Counted from the stretch's first letter, positions 47,916 to 57,890 are shown. The stretch is DNA of 64,000 bases from Alphaproteobacteria bacterium HGW-Alphaproteobacteria-4 (GCA_002842855.1 PHEE01000004.1:1-64000), one strand, 5' to 3'. Notes: a model not told the origin generated them from the letters alone. Translations and numbers: made by a program.

Positions 47916-48376
47916 GCGCTCCGGGTGTTTTTCGGGTTCAGCGACGCAACATCGAGAACCTCGGGCTGCTGCGCTTCATGGGGATGCGCGCTACCTGCAT
48001 AAACGCGCAGGTTCGACATCTGCTGGCTGCCCAGACGGTTGCGCGAAATCATCCGCTCAACCGCCTTGATCACCACGCGCTCGGGGTGCGCGCCGTCGAG
48101 CACCTGTGCCGCGGTGCGGAACTTGATGCCGCCCGGAAAGCCGGTGTGCCAGAAATACTTCTTGTCGGCGCGCTTGTTGCCGGTCATCTGCACCTTGTCG
48201 GCGTTGATGACGATCACGTTGTCGCCCATGTCCATGTGCGGCGTGAAGGTGGGCTTGTGCTTGCCGCGCAAGCGCATGGCGACGATCGTGGCGAGACGGC
48301 CCAGAACGATGCCTTCGGCATCAATCAGGATCCATTTCTTCTCGATATCCGCCGGGGTAGCGGTAAAGGTTTTCAT
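47912..48376 (-). CDS. rplM: 50S ribosomal protein L13
   Basis: 154 residues. L13 motifs: '[50 protein letters not shown]', '[16 protein letters not shown]', and '[33 protein letters not shown]'. First gene of the rplM-rpsI operon, with AAGGG upstream of the start and a probable promoter at 48418-48446. Confidence 0.97.
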   Translation of the reverse strand: MKTFTATPADIEKKWILIDAEGIVLGRLATIVAMRLRGKHKPTFTPHMDMGDNVIVINADKVQMTGNKRADKKYFWHTGFPGGIKFRTAAQVLDGAHPERVVIKAVERMISRNRLGSQQMSNLRVYAGSAHPHEAQQPEVLDVASLNPKNTRSA

Positions 48377-48417
48377 TGGCGTTCGGCCCTTCGATAGCTT
48401 TTGGCTTCGGATGGCGG

Positions 48418-48446
48418 CTTTTGCGGCAAATTCACGCGCGGGTCAA
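48418..48446 (-). promoter_or_regulatory. Candidate promoter of rplM-rpsI
   Basis: Minus strand: -35 TTGACC (48441-48446), 17-nt spacer, weak -10 CAAAAG (48418-48423); leader of about 35 nt. A strong TTGAC -35 with a poor -10 is common in this bacterial group. The rest of 48447-48537 is AT-rich and shows no gene. Confidence 0.35.
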
Positions 48447-48537
48447 GCGCCAATTCGGCATTATTCAGATGCGTTTTCCGTGCGTTACAAAATAGGTATC
48501 ATATTACCCCACGCTACGCGCTTCACAGCCGCCCCAA

Positions 48538-48960
48538 TCACCGCCTGGGCGGGATCGAATAGGTCATCGCGGCGCGGGCCACCGGCTCGGGCATCCCTTC
48601 CGAGTAGATCAGCACATCGCCCACCGCGAGGCTGCGCCCGAGTTTCAGCAGCCGGGTTTCGGCGATCAGGTCCACCCCCGCCGCAGGCTTGCGCAGAAAA
48701 TCGAGGCTGGCCGAAGTGGTAACGGCCAGCGCCACAGGGCCGATGCGCGAGAGGATTGCCAGATACACCGCCACATCGGCCAGCGCAAAGATCGAGGGGC
48801 CGGAAACCGTGCCGCCGGGGCGCAGGTGGCGCCCGGCGACGCGCAACCGCACGCTGATGCCCTCGGGCGTCAGCCGCTCAACGGCAAAATCTTCGGCAAC
48901 CTGCGCAAACTCGCGCACAAGAAAGGCGCTGAGCGCGGCCGCGTCCATCTGGTGTTGCAT
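48538..48960 (-). CDS. PaaI-family hotdog thioesterase
   Basis: 140 residues. The hotdog-fold motif is visible in 'RHLRPGGTVSGPSIFALADVAVYLAILSRIG', where GG.(V/I)SGP.IFALAD matches the acyl-CoA-binding helix of PaaI-like thioesterases, followed by 'TTSASLDFLRKP' and 'VARAAMTYSIPPR'. Hydrolyses an acyl-CoA thioester; substrate unknown. Divergent from an enoyl-CoA hydratase gene over a very short (<55 nt) gap, which suggests shared control and a fatty-acid or aryl-acid context. Confidence 0.88.
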   Translation of the reverse strand: MQHQMDAAALSAFLVREFAQVAEDFAVERLTPEGISVRLRVAGRHLRPGGTVSGPSIFALADVAVYLAILSRIGPVALAVTTSASLDFLRKPAAGVDLIAETRLLKLGRSLAVGDVLIYSEGMPEPVARAAMTYSIPPRR

Positions 48961-49014
48961 CTTCCCTCCCGTCGCTTGCGCCCCTAAGGTTTCGGCAAAC
49001 GGAGGGGAATGACA

Positions 49015-49800
49015 ATGCCCGAATTGATTGAACGCAGCGTTGCAGGCGGGGTGGCGCGGCTGGTGATGAACTCGCCCGCCAATTACAACGCGCTGTCAGA
49101 TGCGATGCTGGCGGCGCTGAGGGCGGCGTTCACCGAACTGGCCGATGACCGCGCGGTGCGGGTGGTGGTGCTGGCGGGCGCGGGCAAGGCGTTTTGCGCC
49201 GGGCATGACCTGAAAGAAATGCAGGCGGGCCGCACCGCCCCTGACAAGGGGCGCGCCTATTTTGCCGACCTTTTTGCGCGCTGCGCCGAAGTGATGCAGA
49301 TGATCCCTGCCCTGCCGCAGCCGGTGATTGCCGAGGTGCAGGGCATCGCCACCGCGGCGGGTTGCCAGCTGGTCGCAAGCTGCGACATGGCGGTGGCGGC
49401 TGCGGGCACGCGGTTTGGCGTCAACGGCGTCAACATCGGGTTGTTCTGTTCGACCCCGATGGTCGCCCTGACCCGCAACGTGCCGCGCAAGGCGGCGTTC
49501 GAGATGCTGACCACGGGCGAATTCATCGACGCGGCGCGGGCGCGCGATCTGGGGCTGGTAAACCGGGTCGTGGCACCCGAGGCACTGCGCGCCGAGACCG
49601 CAGCACTGGCATCGCTTATCGCATCCAAGCTCGGCGCCGCGGTCAAGATCGGCAAGCGCGCGTTTTACGAGCAGATCGAGATGGGGCTGGCGGGCGCCTA
49701 CGAACACGCGGCGGCAGTGATGGTGGAAAACATGCTCTGGCGCGACACCAATGAAGGGATTGCGGCGTTTCTCGAAAAACGCAAGCCGGATTGGGCATGA
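49015..49800 (+). CDS. Enoyl-CoA hydratase/isomerase family protein
   Basis: 261 residues from ATG 49015; GGAGGGG ends 7 nt upstream, while the in-frame ATG at 49009 would be too close. Crotonase-fold motifs: 'VLAGAGKAFCAGHDLKEMQ' (oxyanion hole), 'VIAEVQGIATAAGCQLVASCDMAVAA' and 'FGVNGVNIGLFCSTPMVALTRNVP'. The Cys/Ser positions near the usual catalytic Glu region do not give a clear Glu pair, so it may be a hydrolase or isomerase instead of a standard hydratase. Followed 19 nt later by the repeated 3' element. Confidence 0.87.
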   Translation: MPELIERSVAGGVARLVMNSPANYNALSDAMLAALRAAFTELADDRAVRVVVLAGAGKAFCAGHDLKEMQAGRTAPDKGRAYFADLFARCAEVMQMIPALPQPVIAEVQGIATAAGCQLVASCDMAVAAAGTRFGVNGVNIGLFCSTPMVALTRNVPRKAAFEMLTTGEFIDAARARDLGLVNRVVAPEALRAETAALASLIASKLGAAVKIGKRAFYEQIEMGLAGAYEHAAAVMVENMLWRDTNEGIAAFLEKRKPDWA

Positions 49801-49819
49801 CACGCGCCGGGGATTTCAC

Positions 49820-49857
49820 CCCCCCGGAGCCCCCGTGGGGTATTTCGGCGTTGAAGA
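49820..49857 (+). repeat. 3'-end repeat element, copy 1
   Basis: 38-nt element starting 19 nt after the enoyl-CoA hydratase stop: C-run and GGA, a small CCCC/GGGG hairpin, TATTT, then GTTGAAGA. It matches copy 2 (57891-57928, minus strand) at 32 of 38 positions with no gap. Just upstream, CCGGGG (49808-49813) can pair with the element's CCCCGG, giving a double-hairpin shape. Confidence 0.7.
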
Positions 49858-49863
49858 CGCCGG

Positions 49864-50616
49864 TCAGCCGATCAGGCCGAGCGCGGGAAAGGTTTCGAGA
49901 AGCCAGTAGGAAAAGGCCGAGAAGGCACCCGTCAGAAGCGCAAGACCAACCGCCACCAGAAGCGCGCCCATCAGCCGCTCGATCAGTTTCATGTGGCGCT
50001 TGAGGCGGTTCATCACGCCGATGGCGCGGCTGATGAAGATGGCGGCCAGGAGGAAGGGAATGCCCAGACCCGCAGCATAGACCGCAAGCAGCGCCGTGCC
50101 GCGCGCCATTTCGCCACCCGAGGCCGCAATCGACAGGATCATGCCCAGTTGCGGGCCGATGCAGGGGGTCCAGCCAAAGGCAAAAGCGAGGCCGAGCACA
50201 TAGGCGCCCATCGCCGAGCCGCCTTTTTCGCCCGCATCGAGGCGCGCTTCGCGATCGAGGATCGGGATCCGGTAAAGGCCAAGAAAATGCAGGCCGAGGC
50301 CGATTACCACAATGCCCGAGATGCGCGAAAACCACTCCTGATTCTGCAGGAAGAACCGGCCAAAGAATGACGCGGTGAAGCCCAGAATCAGGAACACCGT
50401 CGAAAGCCCGAGCACGAAGAAGATGGCGGGCAAGACCGCGCTGCGGCGCCCTTCGCGCAGATCGCCCATGCTGACGCCGCCCATATAGGCCAGATAGGGG
50501 GGCACAATCGGCAGCACACAGGGGCTGAGGAATGACAAAAGCCCCGCCAGCAGCGCCACAAAGGCGGCCGGCAGGAACGAGGCGTCGATGATGTCTATGC
50601 CGAACATGAGATTCAT
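49864..50616 (-). CDS. ccdA: Cytochrome c biogenesis protein CcdA
   Basis: 250 residues with six to seven hydrophobic helices. The paired redox Cys are visible in FLSPCVLPIVPPYLAYMGG (helix 1) and GWTPCIGPQLGMIL (helix 4), the DsbD/CcdA hallmark. It moves electrons from cytoplasmic thioredoxin to periplasmic thiol proteins for haem attachment to c-type cytochromes. Alternative start at the fourth codon (50607). No other ccm genes adjacent. Confidence 0.93.
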   Translation of the reverse strand: MNLMFGIDIIDASFLPAAFVALLAGLLSFLSPCVLPIVPPYLAYMGGVSMGDLREGRRSAVLPAIFFVLGLSTVFLILGFTASFFGRFFLQNQEWFSRISGIVVIGLGLHFLGLYRIPILDREARLDAGEKGGSAMGAYVLGLAFAFGWTPCIGPQLGMILSIAASGGEMARGTALLAVYAAGLGIPFLLAAIFISRAIGVMNRLKRHMKLIERLMGALLVAVGLALLTGAFSAFSYWLLETFPALGLIG

Positions 50617-50762
50617 CTAGCCGTTCGGCACCGCACTGTCACGCCTGCAAGCATCACAACCGCGTGGACAAATCGCCCCACCGCGCCCGGCTGGCAGCAC
50701 CGGGGGCCAACGCGCAGGATAAGCGTCTGCCTGATCCGCCAGCGCGGCCGCTCAATGCCAAA

Positions 50763-50785
50763 ACGCCGGGCGTGATGCCCGGCGT
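50763..50785 (-). terminator. Terminator after rne
   Basis: 9-bp perfect stem (ACGCCGGGC with GCCCGGCGT) and 5-nt loop, 20 nt past the rne stop, followed on the minus strand by TTTT (complement of AAAA at 50760-50763). The rest of 50617-50760 holds no gene. Confidence 0.75.
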
Positions 50786-50804
50786 CTTCGCTTTTCATCT
50801 GGCT

Positions 50805-53495
50805 TCAGCGTGCCAGCGACCACCAGCCGCGCCTTTTCGGTTTGGCCTCCGCTTCGGGGGCGGGGACCGGGTCGAGCGGTGGCTGCGGCACCGGTGCCGT
50901 GGCCGCCTCGGGCGGCTTGGCAACCTGCAAAGGTTCCGCTGCGGGTTCCGCTATGGGTTCTGCTGTGGCCTCAGGCGCCTCGGCAGGTGCCGGTTCGGCG
51001 GCGGGCCTGGCCTTGGTCGACCGCGACCGCGGCGGCTTGGCGGGCGCGGGCGCGGGTGCGGCTTCAACCGCCGTCTCGGCCTTCGCACGCGGCTTGCGCA
51101 CGCGGCTTGAGGTTTTCTTCGGCGCTTCCGCAGTGGTTTCGGAAGGCTGCTTTGCATCCGCCTCGGCAGCGGTCTCGGCGACCTCGGCGGCGGGCACTGG
51201 CGCGACCGCAGCGCCCGCGTTCGAGCGTGATGAGCGCGAGCGGCGACTGGTCCGTGGCGGTTTGGTTACAGGCGTGTCGCCTTCGGCGGCAGGCGCCAAG
51301 GGTGCCTCGACACCCGGCGAGGCCAGCTCGGCCGCGGCAAGCGGCTCATCCCCCTCGTCTTCGTCCTCGTCGCCGACAGCTTCGGCAAGCTCGCCGTTGG
51401 CTCCGGCATCACTCTCCGGTTTCTTCTTGCGCCGACGACGGCGCTTCTTCTTTTTCGGGCCTTCGTCGCCCGAGGCAATGGCTGCCGCCTTGGGTGCAGG
51501 CGCCTCTGCGGCCTCTTCAGCCTCTTCGACGTCTTCGGCGATGTCCTCGTCTTCCTCGTCGATTTCGGCCATCAGCCGCGGATCGGCCGCAGCCACCGCG
51601 TGCGTGACCTCGGGCACGTTGCGGGTGGCGGTCTTGAACTTCTCAAGCGTGAAATCGGGGCTGATCAGATCGGGATCGGCCTCGATCCGCACCGAAAGCC
51701 CATAGCGCGCCTCGATCCCTGCGATGTGGTCGCGCTTGGCGTTCATCAGATAGTTGGCCACCGCCACCGGCGCCTTGACCAGCACCTCGCGCGAGCGCTT
51801 GCGGGTGCCCTCTTCCTCGATCTGGCGCAAGATCTGCAGCGCCATGCTGTCATCCGAGCGGATCACCCCGGTGCCGTGGCAATGCGGGCAGGGCTGGGTG
51901 GTCATTTCAATCATGCCGGGGCGCAGGCGCTGGCGGCTCATCTCCAGCAGGCCGAAGCCCGAGATGCGGCCCACCTGAATCCGCGCGCGGTCGGTTTTCA
52001 GCTTTTCTTTCAGCCGCTTCTCGACCGATGCGTTGTTGCGCCGCTCTTCCATGTCGATGAAGTCGATCACGATCAGCCCGGCCAGGTCGCGCAGCCGCAA
52101 CTGCCGCGCTATTTCCTCGGCGGCTTCGAGGTTGGTCTTGAGCGCGGTATCCTCGATCGAGCCTTCCTTGGTGGAGCGGCCCGAGTTCACGTCGATCGCC
52201 ACCAGCGCCTCGGTGATGCCGATCACGATATAGCCGCCCGACTTGAGCTGCACCGTCGGGTTGAACATCGCGCCAAGGTAGCTTTCCACGCCAAAGCGCG
52301 CGAACAGCGGCAATTGGTCGGCGTAATGCTTCACGTTCTTGGCATGCGACGGCATGATCATTTTCATGAAGTCCTTGGCGGTGCGGTAGCCGCGGTCGCC
52401 TTCCACCAGAACTTCGTCGATCTCCTTGCTGTAAAGATCGCGGATCGACCGCTTGATCAGATCGCCCTCTTCATAGACCGGGGCGGGCGCGATCGAGCGC
52501 AGCGTAAGGTCGCGGATCTGTTCCCAAAGCCGCATCAGATATTCATAGTCGCGCCGGATCTCGGTGCGGGTGCGCTGGCTACCCGCGGTGCGGATGATCA
52601 GCCCGGCACCCTGCGGCACCTCCATCTCGCCCGCGATTTCCTTGAGCTTCTTGCGATCGACGATATTGGTGATCTTGCGGCTGATGCCGCCGCCGCGCGC
52701 GGTGTTGGGCATCAGCACGCAGTAGCGCCCGGCAAGGCTGAGGTAGGTGGTCAGCGCCGCACCCTTGTTGCCGCGCTCTTCCTTGACCACCTGCACCAGC
52801 ATGATCTGGCGCACCTTGACCACTTCCTGAATCTTGTAACGGCGCGGGCGCGGTTTGCGCTGCGCCTGGATTTCATCCGACAGATCCTCATCGGCGACCG
52901 ATTCAATCTCGTCATCGGTTTCCGAGGCGTGGTCGGCGGCCACATAGGCCTCGGCTTCTTCGCCGTTGCCGTTGCCGTTGGCAACTGGGGCTGCGGGCTC
53001 AACCAGAGGCGCGACATCAACCACTGCCTCGTCAGGCTCCGCTTCCAGATCGACCACCCCCATGCCGGGAATGTCTTCGCTGCGTGTCACCGCATCGGCC
53101 TCGGCTGCGCGCTCGGGCCTAGGCGCTGCGCTGCGCGAACCGCCACCCGAACCGGCGCCGGAGCGGCGGCGCGGGCGGCCGTTTTCTTCGGCCTCCTCAC
53201 GCTCGGCATAGGCGCGCTCTTCCTCGATCAGCGCCTGACGGTCGGCAACCGGGATCTGGTAATAATCCGGATGGATTTCCGCAAAGGCAAGAAACCCGTG
53301 GCGATTGCCGCCGTAATCGACAAAGGCCGCCTGCAGCGAGGGTTCGACCCGCGTGACCTTCGCCAGATAAATGTTCCCGGCCAGTTGCCGCTTGTTTATC
53401 GTCTCAAAGTCAAATTCTTCGACCTTGTTTCCGTCCACCACCACGACGCGGGTTTCTTCCGCGTGGGTGGCATCGATCAGCATCTTCTTTGCCAT
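50805..53495 (-). CDS. rne: Ribonuclease E
   Basis: Endoribonuclease of mRNA decay and rRNA/tRNA processing and scaffold of the degradosome. 896 residues from ATG 53495 (MAKKMLIDATHAEETRVVVVDGNKVEEFDFE). The S1 domain is interrupted by an acidic, low-complexity insertion of about 150 residues (roughly 95-245), as in other alphaproteobacteria. The catalytic core keeps the Mg-binding Asp residues in AIDVNSGR and VIDFIDM and the Zn-link CPHCHGTG. The C-terminal ~300 residues are disordered: acidic, then KKKKRRRRRRKKK, then Ala/Pro/Glu-rich, ending in the short motif KPKRRGWWSLAR, a likely partner-binding peptide. A terminator follows. Confidence 0.96.
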   Translation of the reverse strand: MAKKMLIDATHAEETRVVVVDGNKVEEFDFETINKRQLAGNIYLAKVTRVEPSLQAAFVDYGGNRHGFLAFAEIHPDYYQIPVADRQALIEEERAYAEREEAEENGRPRRRSGAGSGGGSRSAAPRPERAAEADAVTRSEDIPGMGVVDLEAEPDEAVVDVAPLVEPAAPVANGNGNGEEAEAYVAADHASETDDEIESVADEDLSDEIQAQRKPRPRRYKIQEVVKVRQIMLVQVVKEERGNKGAALTTYLSLAGRYCVLMPNTARGGGISRKITNIVDRKKLKEIAGEMEVPQGAGLIIRTAGSQRTRTEIRRDYEYLMRLWEQIRDLTLRSIAPAPVYEEGDLIKRSIRDLYSKEIDEVLVEGDRGYRTAKDFMKMIMPSHAKNVKHYADQLPLFARFGVESYLGAMFNPTVQLKSGGYIVIGITEALVAIDVNSGRSTKEGSIEDTALKTNLEAAEEIARQLRLRDLAGLIVIDFIDMEERRNNASVEKRLKEKLKTDRARIQVGRISGFGLLEMSRQRLRPGMIEMTTQPCPHCHGTGVIRSDDSMALQILRQIEEEGTRKRSREVLVKAPVAVANYLMNAKRDHIAGIEARYGLSVRIEADPDLISPDFTLEKFKTATRNVPEVTHAVAAADPRLMAEIDEEDEDIAEDVEEAEEAAEAPAPKAAAIASGDEGPKKKKRRRRRKKKPESDAGANGELAEAVGDEDEDEGDEPLAAAELASPGVEAPLAPAAEGDTPVTKPPRTSRRSRSSRSNAGAAVAPVPAAEVAETAAEADAKQPSETTAEAPKKTSSRVRKPRAKAETAVEAAPAPAPAKPPRSRSTKARPAAEPAPAEAPEATAEPIAEPAAEPLQVAKPPEAATAPVPQPPLDPVPAPEAEAKPKRRGWWSLAR

Positions 53496-54028
53496 GTGTC
53501 CAATTCTCGCACGGCCCACCGCGCAACCGGCCAAAAAGCCGCGCGCAAACTGGGGCGTGATGATGTGTTGCAGCGCCAAGGCGCGTGGTCATGGGCACCG
53601 GCACGGCGACCAGTTGCCTGCCCGCCCCCTGTTTCCCAATCGCTGCGCGCATCTTTGCCATTTGCCCAAAGCACCCCGTTACCGGCGCACCCATAATGAA
53701 ACCCTTGGCCAATCAAGGCCTTGCGGGCGAATTTGCGGCCTTGCGGCCAATCGGATGGCGTCTGCACCAGCCACCTTTTCGGGCGGCAACACGGCGCTTC
53801 GCCAGCGAATCTCATGCGCACCGGGCGGCGCGCATGACGCTGCCTCGGCACTGCGCCGACATTAGCGGCCTTGCCGCGTCAAACACAATCGGTTTTTCGT
53901 AACCGAAGCGTTACCTGGCCCCCTTCGACCGCGTCTGCTCCAGCGAATTATCCCACCGGGGGTGAATTGCGCCTCGCGCGCAAGGGGGGGGCACGCAGCC
54001 CCTGCCCCGCCCGCGGCACGCGCCGCGC
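53496..54028. other. 533-nt non-coding region upstream of rne
   Basis: No gene supported. A TTGACG -35-like hexamer (53877-53882, minus strand) lies about 385 nt before the rne start, without a clear -10. Two overlapping dyads, TCGGTT-TTTCGT-AACCGA (53889-53906) and GTAAC-CGAAGC-GTTAC (53899-53914), sit just beyond it. A leader of roughly 350 nt would resemble the long autoregulatory 5'-UTR of E. coli rne. The part 53960-54028 is GC-rich and follows the regulator gene's stop. Confidence 0.4.
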
Positions 54029-55363
54029 CTAAAGATAGTCGCCCCGGCTCAACCCGTATTTCGCCATCTTTTCGTTCAGCGTGCGCCGCGGCAGACAGAG
54101 CTCGTCCATCACCGCGGTGATCGCGCCCTTGTGGCGGCGCATCGTATTGTCAATCAACATGCGCTCGAAGCTCTCGACATAGTCTTTCAGCGGCTTGCCC
54201 TCGGTGGTCATGGCAGGGCCCGCGTCTTCGTTATCCGCCATCAGGAGCGAGGCGATCGAGCCGGTGCCGCGGCGGTTTTGCAGCACCGCGCGCTCGGCGA
54301 TGTTGATCAGCTGGCGCACATTTCCCGGCCAGGGCGCCTGTAACAGTTGCGCCGCCTCTTGGGCGGTAATCACCGGCGCCGGGCAGCCGTATTCCTCGGC
54401 AAATTGCTCGGACATCCGCGCGAACAGCGTCAGAATGTCCTCGCCACGGTTGCGCAGCGGCGGCAGCAAGATCTTCAGCGCGGCGAGGCGGAAGTAAAGA
54501 TCGGCGCGCAGCGCGTCTTCCACCGTGCGGCCCTCGCCATGGGTGTTGCAGATGGCGATCACCCGCGTTTCGGCCGGGGTGCCCTGCTCGTTGATGAAGG
54601 TCAAAAGCCGCGCCTGCAGGCCTTGGCTCAGCGCCTCGATATCCTCAAGGCAGAGCGTTCCGCCGCGGGCGTCTTCCACCAGCGGCAGCCCGCCGCCCTC
54701 GCCTGCCGGTCCAAACAGCTTGGCCGCCAGCACGTCTTCGGTATACGCCGCGCAGGAAACCACCACGAACCGCTTGCCCGCCCGCGGCCCCACGGCGTGC
54801 AGCGCATGCGCCGCCAGGGTCTTGCCGGTGCCGGTTTCGCCGTCGATCAGCACATGGCCATCGGCTTGCCCCAGGTCGAGAATGTCCTCGCGCAACCGCT
54901 CCATCGGCGCCGAGCCGCCGATCAGCTTGCCCATCACCTGCGCACCCTCCGCCAGATCGCGGCGCAGCGCGCGGTTATCCAACGTCAGCCGCCGTGCCTG
55001 CGTGGCGCGCTTGGCCAGTTCGGTCATGCGGTCCGGGTTGAACGGCTTTTCCAGAAAATCCATGGCGCCCATGCGCATCGCCTCAACCGCCATCGGCACA
55101 TCGCCATGGCCGGTGATCATGATCACCGGCAGCGCCGAATCGAGGCTCATCAGCCGTTTGAGAAAGGCCATCCCGTCCATGCCGGGCATCCGGATGTCAG
55201 AAATCACCGCCCCGGGCCAATCCGCCCCGACCACCTTCAACGCCTCTTCCGCCGATGCAAAGGCGACGGCATCAAACCCCGACAACGCCAGCCATTGCGA
55301 CACCGATTGCCGCAGGTCTTCCTCGTCATCGACCACCGCAACTTTCATCAACCGCGCCATCAA
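54029..55363 (-). CDS. DctD/NtrC-type response regulator lacking the GAFTGA loop
   Basis: 444 residues; the start may also be codon 6 (55348). Receiver domain 1-120 with DDEED, phospho-acceptor Asp in [12 protein letters not shown], and Lys in FLEKPF. AAA+ domain with Walker A GETGTGKT, but the segment after LFG runs directly into a shortened loop ([20 protein letters not shown]), so the GAFTGA motif that contacts sigma-54 is missing, and Walker B reads LCLEDIE instead of LFLDEIG. Sensor/Arg-finger region [20 protein letters not shown] and the PWPGNVRQL motif remain. C-terminal Fis-type helix-turn-helix. Two nucleotides separate it from the sensor-kinase gene. Probably acts without sigma-54, as reported for Rhodobacter NtrC. 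Confidence 0.88.
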   Translation of the reverse strand: MMARLMKVAVVDDEEDLRQSVSQWLALSGFDAVAFASAEEALKVVGADWPGAVISDIRMPGMDGMAFLKRLMSLDSALPVIMITGHGDVPMAVEAMRMGAMDFLEKPFNPDRMTELAKRATQARRLTLDNRALRRDLAEGAQVMGKLIGGSAPMERLREDILDLGQADGHVLIDGETGTGKTLAAHALHAVGPRAGKRFVVVSCAAYTEDVLAAKLFGPAGEGGGLPLVEDARGGTLCLEDIEALSQGLQARLLTFINEQGTPAETRVIAICNTHGEGRTVEDALRADLYFRLAALKILLPPLRNRGEDILTLFARMSEQFAEEYGCPAPVITAQEAAQLLQAPWPGNVRQLINIAERAVLQNRRGTGSIASLLMADNEDAGPAMTTEGKPLKDYVESFERMLIDNTMRRHKGAITAVMDELCLPRRTLNEKMAKYGLSRGDYL

Positions 55364-55365
55364 AT

Positions 55366-57159
55366 CTACTCCGCTGCCCTGGGCGTTTCGCCCTTTTTGC
55401 TGTCTGCCGCGAGCGGCAGCTTGACCTCGAAAATCGCGCCGCCCTTGTCCGCATTGCGCGCCGTCAGCCGCCCGCCAAGGTCTTTCACGATCCCCGAGGA
55501 AATCGCCAGACCAAGGCCGGTGCCCTCGCCCGGCTTCTTGGTGGTCCAGAACGGCTCGAACAACTTTTCAAGGTCGGAAAGACCGGGCCCGTTGTCCTCA
55601 ACGATCAAGATCGCCGTCTCCTCCGCGCTCAGGCGCAGGTCGATATGCGGCTCCTGCACAGACTTGGTGGCATCAAGCGCATTGCGCAAGAGGTTGATGA
55701 TAACCTGTTCCAGCCGGATCCGGTCGGCCAGCACCACCACTGGCCGCCGCGGCACAGAGCGTGAAATCTTCACCGTGCGCGCCCGCAACTGCGGCTCCAT
55801 CATCGCCAGCGCTGATGACAAAGCGGCACGAACATCCACCTCTTCAAAGGCTTCTCCGCCCTTTCTCGCGTAAGATTTGAGCTGGCGCGTAATCGCCCCC
55901 ATACGTTCGATGAGGTCGTCGATGCGCTGAAACGACGATAGCGCTTCTTCAGGCCGACTGCGCTGCAAAAGCAGTCGCGCGCCGGCAAGATAGGTCTTCA
56001 TCGCCGCAAGTGGCTGGTTCAGCTCGTGGCTTACCGCCGCACTCATCTCGCCAAGGGCCGCCAGCTTGGACGATTGCGCCAGCGTCTGCTCGGCCACCGC
56101 CAAATCCTTCTGCACCCGCTCGCGCTCGGCGATCTCTCGCACCAGCCGTGCGTTCAGCACCCGCAACTCCGCCGACTCGCGCCGATACACCGCCGACTGC
56201 ACCCGCGCGCGCCGCGACAGCAAATAAAACACCGCCGCCATCAGAATCGCAAACCCCATGATCTCGAGCGCCAGCACCGCATTCACGCGCTGGCGCACTG
56301 AATCGTAGCTGGTGAACGAAACCATGCGCCAGCCGCGAAACGGCAGCCGGGCATCGGCGCGCATCACCGCCGCGCTGCCGAGGTAGGCATCAGGCGCCGA
56401 CCCGGCCCAGTCGCTGGTCGCCTGCAACGCGCGTTGCAGCGCGTTTGGCGCCGCCGGCGCGGCCAAGGCCTCGGCCAGCGACAATCCGCGCCACCGGGTC
56501 TGGGTTGACAAGATGACCTTGCCTTCGCTGTTGGTCACCGCCACCGCGTCCGATATGCCCGCCCAACTGCGCTCGAACTTCGCCAGATCGGTCTCGACAA
56601 CGATCACCCCCAACGCGCGACCATCGGCCAGAAGCACCCGCGAATAGAGAAACTCGGTGGCGCCGCCGTCCTTGGTGCTGGTGCTGAACACGGTATCGCG
56701 CGACCGTATCGCATCAACAAAGAACACGTCGGTTGCATAGATCTTGCCCAGCAGATTGCGGTTGGTAGCCCCTACCGTGCGCCCGTTCACATCCAGCAGC
56801 CGGATCGAGGCCGCCTCGATCTCGCGCCGGGCCGAAATCAACCGCGCCGAGGTCAGCGAAAAATCGCCCGTTTGCAGCGCGGTAATCAGCCCCGGATCGC
56901 GCGCCAGCAGCAGCGGCACCACCGAGGTGCGCTGCAGCTCGGACATCACGTTACCCGAATAAAGCGCAAGCCGCAGGTCGGCCCGCACCCGAGTGGTTTC
57001 GGTAAAGCGCTCGGTGAGCCAGGCATTGGTGGCCCAAATCACCCCGGCCGCGGTAACCAGAATGGCAGCCACCACCACCCGCAGCAAAATCCCCCGCGAC
57101 CGCGCGGGCTCGGACTCTACCGGCGTGGTCAGATCTGGAATGGGCGGGCTCGCAGGCAT
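55366..57159 (-). CDS. dctB: DctB-type sensor histidine kinase
   Basis: 597 residues. One N-terminal membrane helix (about 24-46), a periplasmic double-Cache-like sensor (about 47-300) with '[28 protein letters not shown]', a second helix (about 300-320), a coiled-coil linker, then the HisKA phospho-acceptor in [25 protein letters not shown] and HATPase_c motifs [27 protein letters not shown] and GTGLGLAI. This is the DctB layout, whose members sense C4-dicarboxylates; no dctPQM transporter is in the window, so the ligand is uncertain. Starts 44 nt after purQ on the same strand. Confidence 0.9.
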   Translation of the reverse strand: MPASPPIPDLTTPVESEPARSRGILLRVVVAAILVTAAGVIWATNAWLTERFTETTRVRADLRLALYSGNVMSELQRTSVVPLLLARDPGLITALQTGDFSLTSARLISARREIEAASIRLLDVNGRTVGATNRNLLGKIYATDVFFVDAIRSRDTVFSTSTKDGGATEFLYSRVLLADGRALGVIVVETDLAKFERSWAGISDAVAVTNSEGKVILSTQTRWRGLSLAEALAAPAAPNALQRALQATSDWAGSAPDAYLGSAAVMRADARLPFRGWRMVSFTSYDSVRQRVNAVLALEIMGFAILMAAVFYLLSRRARVQSAVYRRESAELRVLNARLVREIAERERVQKDLAVAEQTLAQSSKLAALGEMSAAVSHELNQPLAAMKTYLAGARLLLQRSRPEEALSSFQRIDDLIERMGAITRQLKSYARKGGEAFEEVDVRAALSSALAMMEPQLRARTVKISRSVPRRPVVVLADRIRLEQVIINLLRNALDATKSVQEPHIDLRLSAEETAILIVEDNGPGLSDLEKLFEPFWTTKKPGEGTGLGLAISSGIVKDLGGRLTARNADKGGAIFEVKLPLAADSKKGETPRAAE

Positions 57160-57203
57160 GCTCCAACTTAGGCGAGCTTGCCCCGCGCCTCAAGCGCCGA
57201 GGC

Positions 57204-57872
57204 TCACGCCGAGGCCATCACCCCGGCCAACGCGCGGAAGAGCGCCGATCCGTCGGTGCCGCCCTGTGCGGCTTCCACCGCCCGTTCGGGGTGCGGCATC
57301 ATCCCCAGCACCCGCCGGTTCGGGCTCAGCACGCCCGCGATGTCGTCCGTCGAGCCATTGGGGTTGGCGGCATAGCGAAAGGCCACCCGGTCGTCGCCCT
57401 GCAAACGCGCCAGCCCCTCGGCATCGATCGAATAGTTGCCGTCATGATGCGCGACGGGAAACACCACCTCGGTCGCCGCCGCATAGCCCGCAGTATAGGC
57501 GCTGTCGGTGGTTGCCACCCGCAGCGTCACCGGCTTGCAGATGAATTTCAGCCCCGCGTTGCGCATCAACGCCCCCGGCAACAGCCGCATTTCGGTCAGC
57601 ACCTGAAAACCGTTGCAGATACCAAGCACATAGCCACCGCGCGCTGCATGCGCCGCAATCGCGCGCGCCACCGGGCTTTGCGCCGCAATCGCGCCGCAAC
57701 GCAGGTAGTCGCCATAGGAATACCCGCCCGGCACCCCGACAATGTCGGTGCCCGCCGGCAACTCGGTCTCCTTGTGCCAGACCTGCACCACCTCGGCCCC
57801 GGCCAGTTCGAACCCGCGCGCCAGGTCGCGGTCGCAGTTCGACCCCGGAAAGGTAATGACAGCAGCCTTCAT
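57204..57872 (-). CDS. purQ: Phosphoribosylformylglycinamidine synthase, glutaminase subunit
   Basis: Supplies ammonia from glutamine to PurL in step 4 of purine synthesis. 222 residues, AAAGGGG upstream. Class-I amidotransferase with the nucleophile Cys in [12 protein letters not shown] and the His/Glu pair in [10 protein letters not shown]; opening [14 protein letters not shown] and [18 protein letters not shown] are PurQ-specific. Works with PurS (upstream) and PurL, which is not in the window. Confidence 0.97.
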   Translation of the reverse strand: MKAAVITFPGSNCDRDLARGFELAGAEVVQVWHKETELPAGTDIVGVPGGYSYGDYLRCGAIAAQSPVARAIAAHAARGGYVLGICNGFQVLTEMRLLPGALMRNAGLKFICKPVTLRVATTDSAYTAGYAAATEVVFPVAHHDGNYSIDAEGLARLQGDDRVAFRYAANPNGSTDDIAGVLSPNRRVLGMMPHPERAVEAAQGGTDGSALFRALAGVMASA

Positions 57873-57890
57873 CGCTTGCCCCTTTCGGCT

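Noticed and set aside
51600-53696. 698-codon plus-strand frame opposite rne
   Set aside because: Antisense to the catalytic half of RNase E; His/Asp/Gly-rich translation without known domain.
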